From the NCBI GenBank assembly GCA_902793405.1, contig CADBDH010000017.1:1-64000 (forward strand): a stretch of 64,000 nt of DNA, in the 5' to 3' direction. Shown here piece by piece: positions 61,741 through 64,000 of the stretch. The stretch is from an uncultured Bacteroidales bacterium. Its GTDB lineage: Bacteria; Bacteroidota; Bacteroidia; Bacteroidales; Muribaculaceae. The notes under the pieces are model-generated. The model did no database searches. It worked only from the letters and a program-made list of their open reading frames with translations, and was not told where the DNA came from. Position 1 is the first letter of the stretch. Each line of letters begins with the position of its first letter. The position numbers and the translations under genes were made by a program.

Positions 61741-61773
61741 AGCGAGCCTGATTAAGACTCGCTCCCGTTTTTT
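61741..61773. terminator. Terminator between convergent genes
   Basis: AGCGAG pairs with CTCGCT across 11 nt, followed by CCCG and six T on the plus strand. It separates the ATPase gene from the minus-strand genes. Confidence 0.65.
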
Positions 61774-61788
61774 GATTGCACAGAAGGA

Positions 61789-62205
61789 TTACTTGTTGCG
61801 ATAGTCGATGTCGCCTATGACATCATCAGGTGTGTAGTTAGCCGGGAAATCTTTGGTCAAGATGAAGTGCCACACATTTTGTTTGCCTCCAAGACCCACA
61901 CTCTCGGTGACGATGATAGCATCTTTGTATTCCCACCCACGTTTGGCCATGAATGCAAATACACTCATCGGCGAGGCAAACGACTTTTTCTTGTCGTTTT
62001 CACTGTTGTATATCCAACCATTGGCATACTTGCCTTGCTCGGCTATGCCGAAGTCCACCAGGGCATTGACATCTTGCTTGAAGAGGTTGTACTGGACGCA
62101 CATTACTTCACAATAGACTTTAACTTTCTCGGGTTGCTCAAGCGATTGAGCAGTGGCGGCCATGCCCAAAAGGCACACTGCCATGATAAGAATGAGCTTC
62201 TTCAT
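61789..62205 (-). CDS. Small secreted protein of unknown function
   Basis: This 138-aa product has a clear signal peptide (about residues 1-19). The mature part starts with a segment containing two cysteines (VYCEVMCVQYN), then FGIAEQGKYANGWIYN and a final DDVIGDIDYRNK. It resembles small exported proteins of Bacteroidales, but I do not recognise a family. It begins one base after the stop of the upstream lipoprotein gene, so both are in one operon. Confidence 0.65.
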   Translation of the reverse strand: MKKLILIMAVCLLGMAATAQSLEQPEKVKVYCEVMCVQYNLFKQDVNALVDFGIAEQGKYANGWIYNSENDKKKSFASPMSVFAFMAKRGWEYKDAIIVTESVGLGGKQNVWHFILTKDFPANYTPDDVIGDIDYRNK

Positions 62206-62206
62206 A

Positions 62207-62998
62207 TTATTTGTTGATTAAGTTGAACTCGGGCTGTATATCGGGCATGTCATTGAGCATACGCAAATATTCTTCCTTGGTTTCAGTACCAAGCGTTTGC
62301 TTGGCAGAGCCGAAATGCTGTTTCATCATCATCGCCTGAGCTGGAGCGGCATTTGCTGAAGATGCGCTAGTATAATAGACAAAGTAGTAAAGCTGACCGC
62401 TGTTGCTTTGGAGTTGCAGGATGACAATGGTCTTCTTGTCGGGAGTGACAAAGCCGAAGTAATAATCGTCTTCGTCCATCGTCACATAAACATATCTTTC
62501 GGCAAGGTATGCGACCATTTCGTCAGAAGTAACGGAGGTCATCTGCAAAATCACATAGGATGATGAGAGCGCTGAATTGGTAAATGAATACCCATAGCCC
62601 ATCTCTTTGTTTAGACCAGTATAATAGAGCACTTCATTGGTTTCCTTGAAAAGCGTATATCCTGTCATATAACTTTTCACGGCAGACTGCGACGCGCCCC
62701 ATTGTGTGTAAGGCTCCTTAAAGGTATTGTACTTGCCAGTGACAGAGACCTTGAATGACTTCGAGCCACTGCGGATGATTGTCTCACCAACCCTTTCGGC
62801 CGTCACAATACCATTGGACACGCTCGCAATGAGTTCGTTGTCCGAAGCCCAGTCCTTGATCTTACCTGGAATGGTGTAGGTGTCGCCAGCCACCATCGTT
62901 TGGTTTGCGTAGTTGGGCTCGTCTTCTTCATCGCTGCCACATGAAACAAATGCCAGCGAAACAACCATCAATGAAAACAAAAGGAAAAATTTCTTCAT
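62207..62998 (-). CDS. Lipoprotein of unknown function with Ig-like start
   Basis: The 263-aa protein has a lipobox (AFVSCGSDEEDE, Cys20) followed by acidic residues. Residues about 30-90 look like a short bacterial Ig-like (BIG2-type) domain: GDTYTIPGKIKDWASDN and GIVTAERVGETII. The rest has alternating aromatic beta strands and no recognised domain. It is likely an outer-membrane or surface lipoprotein, cotranscribed with the secreted protein after it. Confidence 0.65.
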   Translation of the reverse strand: MKKFFLLFSLMVVSLAFVSCGSDEEDEPNYANQTMVAGDTYTIPGKIKDWASDNELIASVSNGIVTAERVGETIIRSGSKSFKVSVTGKYNTFKEPYTQWGASQSAVKSYMTGYTLFKETNEVLYYTGLNKEMGYGYSFTNSALSSSYVILQMTSVTSDEMVAYLAERYVYVTMDEDDYYFGFVTPDKKTIVILQLQSNSGQLYYFVYYTSASSANAAPAQAMMMKQHFGSAKQTLGTETKEEYLRMLNDMPDIQPEFNLINK

Positions 62999-63094
62999 AA
63001 TAATTGTGTTTTAAGTGAAACAAGTTTACTGTGGTGCAAAGTTCGTGCTCAAAAGTGCGCTCTTTCTGCACTGCAAAATGTTTTTTCATTGAAA

Positions 63095-63128
63095 TCGCCC
63101 TGGATCGCTCATTTGCGTTCCAGGGCGA
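63095..63128. other. Perfect 10-bp hairpin in the intergenic region
   Basis: TCGCCCTGGA pairs with TCCAGGGCGA across 14 nt. It lies downstream of the minus-strand gene at 63209 and may end its transcript, with TTTCAATG after it. Elsewhere between 62999 and 63208 nothing else is seen. Confidence 0.5.
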
Positions 63129-63208
63129 GAATTAAGAGCCCAGTGGGTTTGTCGCCAAGTTTCTCAATGAGAGACCAAGTTAAGACCTAATCTCCAAGGG
63201 GGGAGGTG

Positions 63209-63463
63209 CTATATACTAATGACAGCGTTCTCGTCAACGACTTGCAGCTTGTTTTGGTTGCCCAATGGAATCCAGACAAGTTCCTTAACTGACCCTTCCA
63301 CACTGGGCGCCACTTTGGGCACAATTATTTCCTGTCTCACTCGTTGGCTTGCGAAAAGAAACTTGCGCCAGACATCCCAACTCATATCAACGATGAATAA
63401 GCCTGGTTTTACTGCCTTGTGATATATCAGACTAATAGCTACTCTTACTTTGGTATCATTCAT
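63209..63463 (-). CDS. Small unknown protein (84 aa)
   Basis: There is no signal peptide. The sequence has mixed strands and helices (KVRVAISLIYHKAVKPGLFIVD, then VPKVAPSVEGSVKELVWIPLG). I do not recognise a family. It starts 5 bp after the upstream secreted-protein gene on the same strand, which supports its being real, but codon use alone would not prove it. Confidence 0.45.
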   Translation of the reverse strand: MNDTKVRVAISLIYHKAVKPGLFIVDMSWDVWRKFLFASQRVRQEIIVPKVAPSVEGSVKELVWIPLGNQNKLQVVDENAVISI

Positions 63464-63468
63464 CAGCT

Positions 63469-63876
63469 TTAGAAGTCATATATTCTGTCAATGATGCCTC
63501 GATTGCTTGATTGGTTAGACCATTGGACTTGCCAGCAACGACCATCGATAGTATCAAGCAAAATAAACGTGTACATGTTCTCTGTTGGATAGAGTGTAAA
63601 ACGACCGTTAACCTTTTCGTCACCAGCACTGACCAAAACTATATCGTTAAGGACTACGCCTAAACGATTGCTGTTATCGTTGATGGCATACTGGACTTGC
63701 CACATTTCACCAGTCTGGGTGTTGAGCTTGATGAAGTTCCACATGTTCTGTGTTGGGTACAGTTGGAACTTTGCGCTCGGGTTCTCACTATACTTCGGCG
63801 GTTTACTCGATGATGATTGAGCGAAGCAGCCGATAGAAATAATAGCAATCGCTAAAAGTGTTACAATCTTCTTCAT
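63469..63876 (-). CDS. Secreted protein with an internal duplication
   Basis: The 135-aa product has a signal peptide (about 1-19) and two copies of a 30-residue motif: FQLYPTQNMWNFIKLNTQTG, then EMWQVQYA, and FTLYPTENMYTFILLDTIDG, then RCWQVQWS. Each copy looks like a beta hairpin of a small propeller- or sheet-type domain. This motif type occurs in small exported Bacteroidales proteins of unknown function. It lies 18 bp downstream of the partial gene at the window end. Confidence 0.65.
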   Translation of the reverse strand: MKKIVTLLAIAIISIGCFAQSSSSKPPKYSENPSAKFQLYPTQNMWNFIKLNTQTGEMWQVQYAINDNSNRLGVVLNDIVLVSAGDEKVNGRFTLYPTENMYTFILLDTIDGRCWQVQWSNQSSNRGIIDRIYDF

Positions 63877-63894
63877 ATTCGTATTCTTTTAATG

Positions 63895-64000
63895 TTAACA
63901 GAAATCGTAGTACTTGAACTGGCCACTTGGCGCATTCATCATGAGTTGCAGAATGTATTCCCTGAACTCGGCCACGAGATCAACATTAATGTCAAGCACC
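63895..64000 (-). CDS. C-terminal end of an unknown gene (5' part outside window)
   Basis: The frame is open from the window edge to a TAA at 63895-63897 and encodes VLDINVDLVAEFREYILQLM and MNAPSGQFKYYDFC as its last 34 residues. Close spacing (18 bp) to the next minus-strand gene suggests the same operon. The product cannot be named. Confidence 0.5.
   Translation of the reverse strand, partial: VLDINVDLVAEFREYILQLMMNAPSGQFKYYDFC

Overview
The window is a stretch of chromosome from a Bacteroidota bacterium, most likely order Bacteroidales (gut type, close to Prevotella/Muribaculaceae; the genus cannot be fixed from sequence reading alone). The evidence is: many starts preceded by the Bacteroidota -7 element TAnnTTTG, often with TTG about 19-20 bp upstream; almost no Shine-Dalgarno sequences; and family content typical of the group (Bacteroidota-type GlmU-like protein, PPi-dependent phosphofructokinase, SusE/F-like surface protein, HU-CCDC81/SPOR and HU/LysM membrane proteins, DUF4301, an RSH enzyme with a dead hydrolase domain).

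Layout. 1-8.2 kb: end of efp, an RsmI-like methylase, an MBL-fold hydrolase, then a minus-strand block (DUF3298 protein, ispH, cmk, flavodoxin lipoprotein, radC, GT2). 8.2-12.9 kb: a broken YoeB-type toxin, a MATE pump, a lone ATPase-DUF4435 protein and a metal permease with a fused HMA domain. 12.9-18.8 kb: ubiE, phoH, a SPOR lipoprotein, a phosphodiesterase, ribE, a small HTH regulator with a striking operator, and pfp. 19.1-23.8 kb: a tandem pair of related secreted proteins, the second with about 20 TPR units. 23.9-33.5 kb: sugar-nucleotide and surface-polysaccharide genes (rfbA, two fdtA-like isomerases, fdtB-like aminotransferase, an SGNH-like protein, a GlmU-like protein, rfbC), then clpB and a Wza-like export lipoprotein. 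33.6-39.9 kb: a UDG-family enzyme, HU/SPOR and HU/LysM membrane proteins, an Ntn hydrolase, a PAS protein, a 2-hydroxyacid dehydrogenase and HU. 40-45.2 kb: three secreted hydrolases (C69 dipeptidase, GH29 fucosidase, type-B carboxylesterase). 45.3-57.5 kb: ftsY, rimO, a large surface protein with starch-binding-like repeats around a dockerin, ribosomal genes rpsF-rpsR-rplI, a thioredoxin, DUF4301, the RSH gene and a 3'-5' exonuclease.

57.5 kb to the end is the accessory part. A tmRNA gene has its promoter and most conserved blocks, but I find neither the tag reading frame nor a matching acceptor strand. Directly after its T-arm lie tandem TTTTGTACCCC repeats and an AT-richer segment with unknown small proteins, a DUF3853-like DNA-binding protein, paired GTAC-type palindromes and a RecA-like ATPase with an N-terminal hydrophobic segment and coiled coil. 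This looks like an integrated, integrase-less element or element remnant using ssrA as attachment site. The window ends with minus-strand genes for small secreted proteins of unknown function.

Two kinds of dispersed intergenic sequence recur: a roughly 300-bp structured repeat (40.1 and 52.2 kb) and short TTAGTTTCTAG-type tags at operon ends. Some genes end inside them, using repeat bases as their stop codon. Several genes start within 1-8 nt of their -7 element and are probably leaderless or nearly so.
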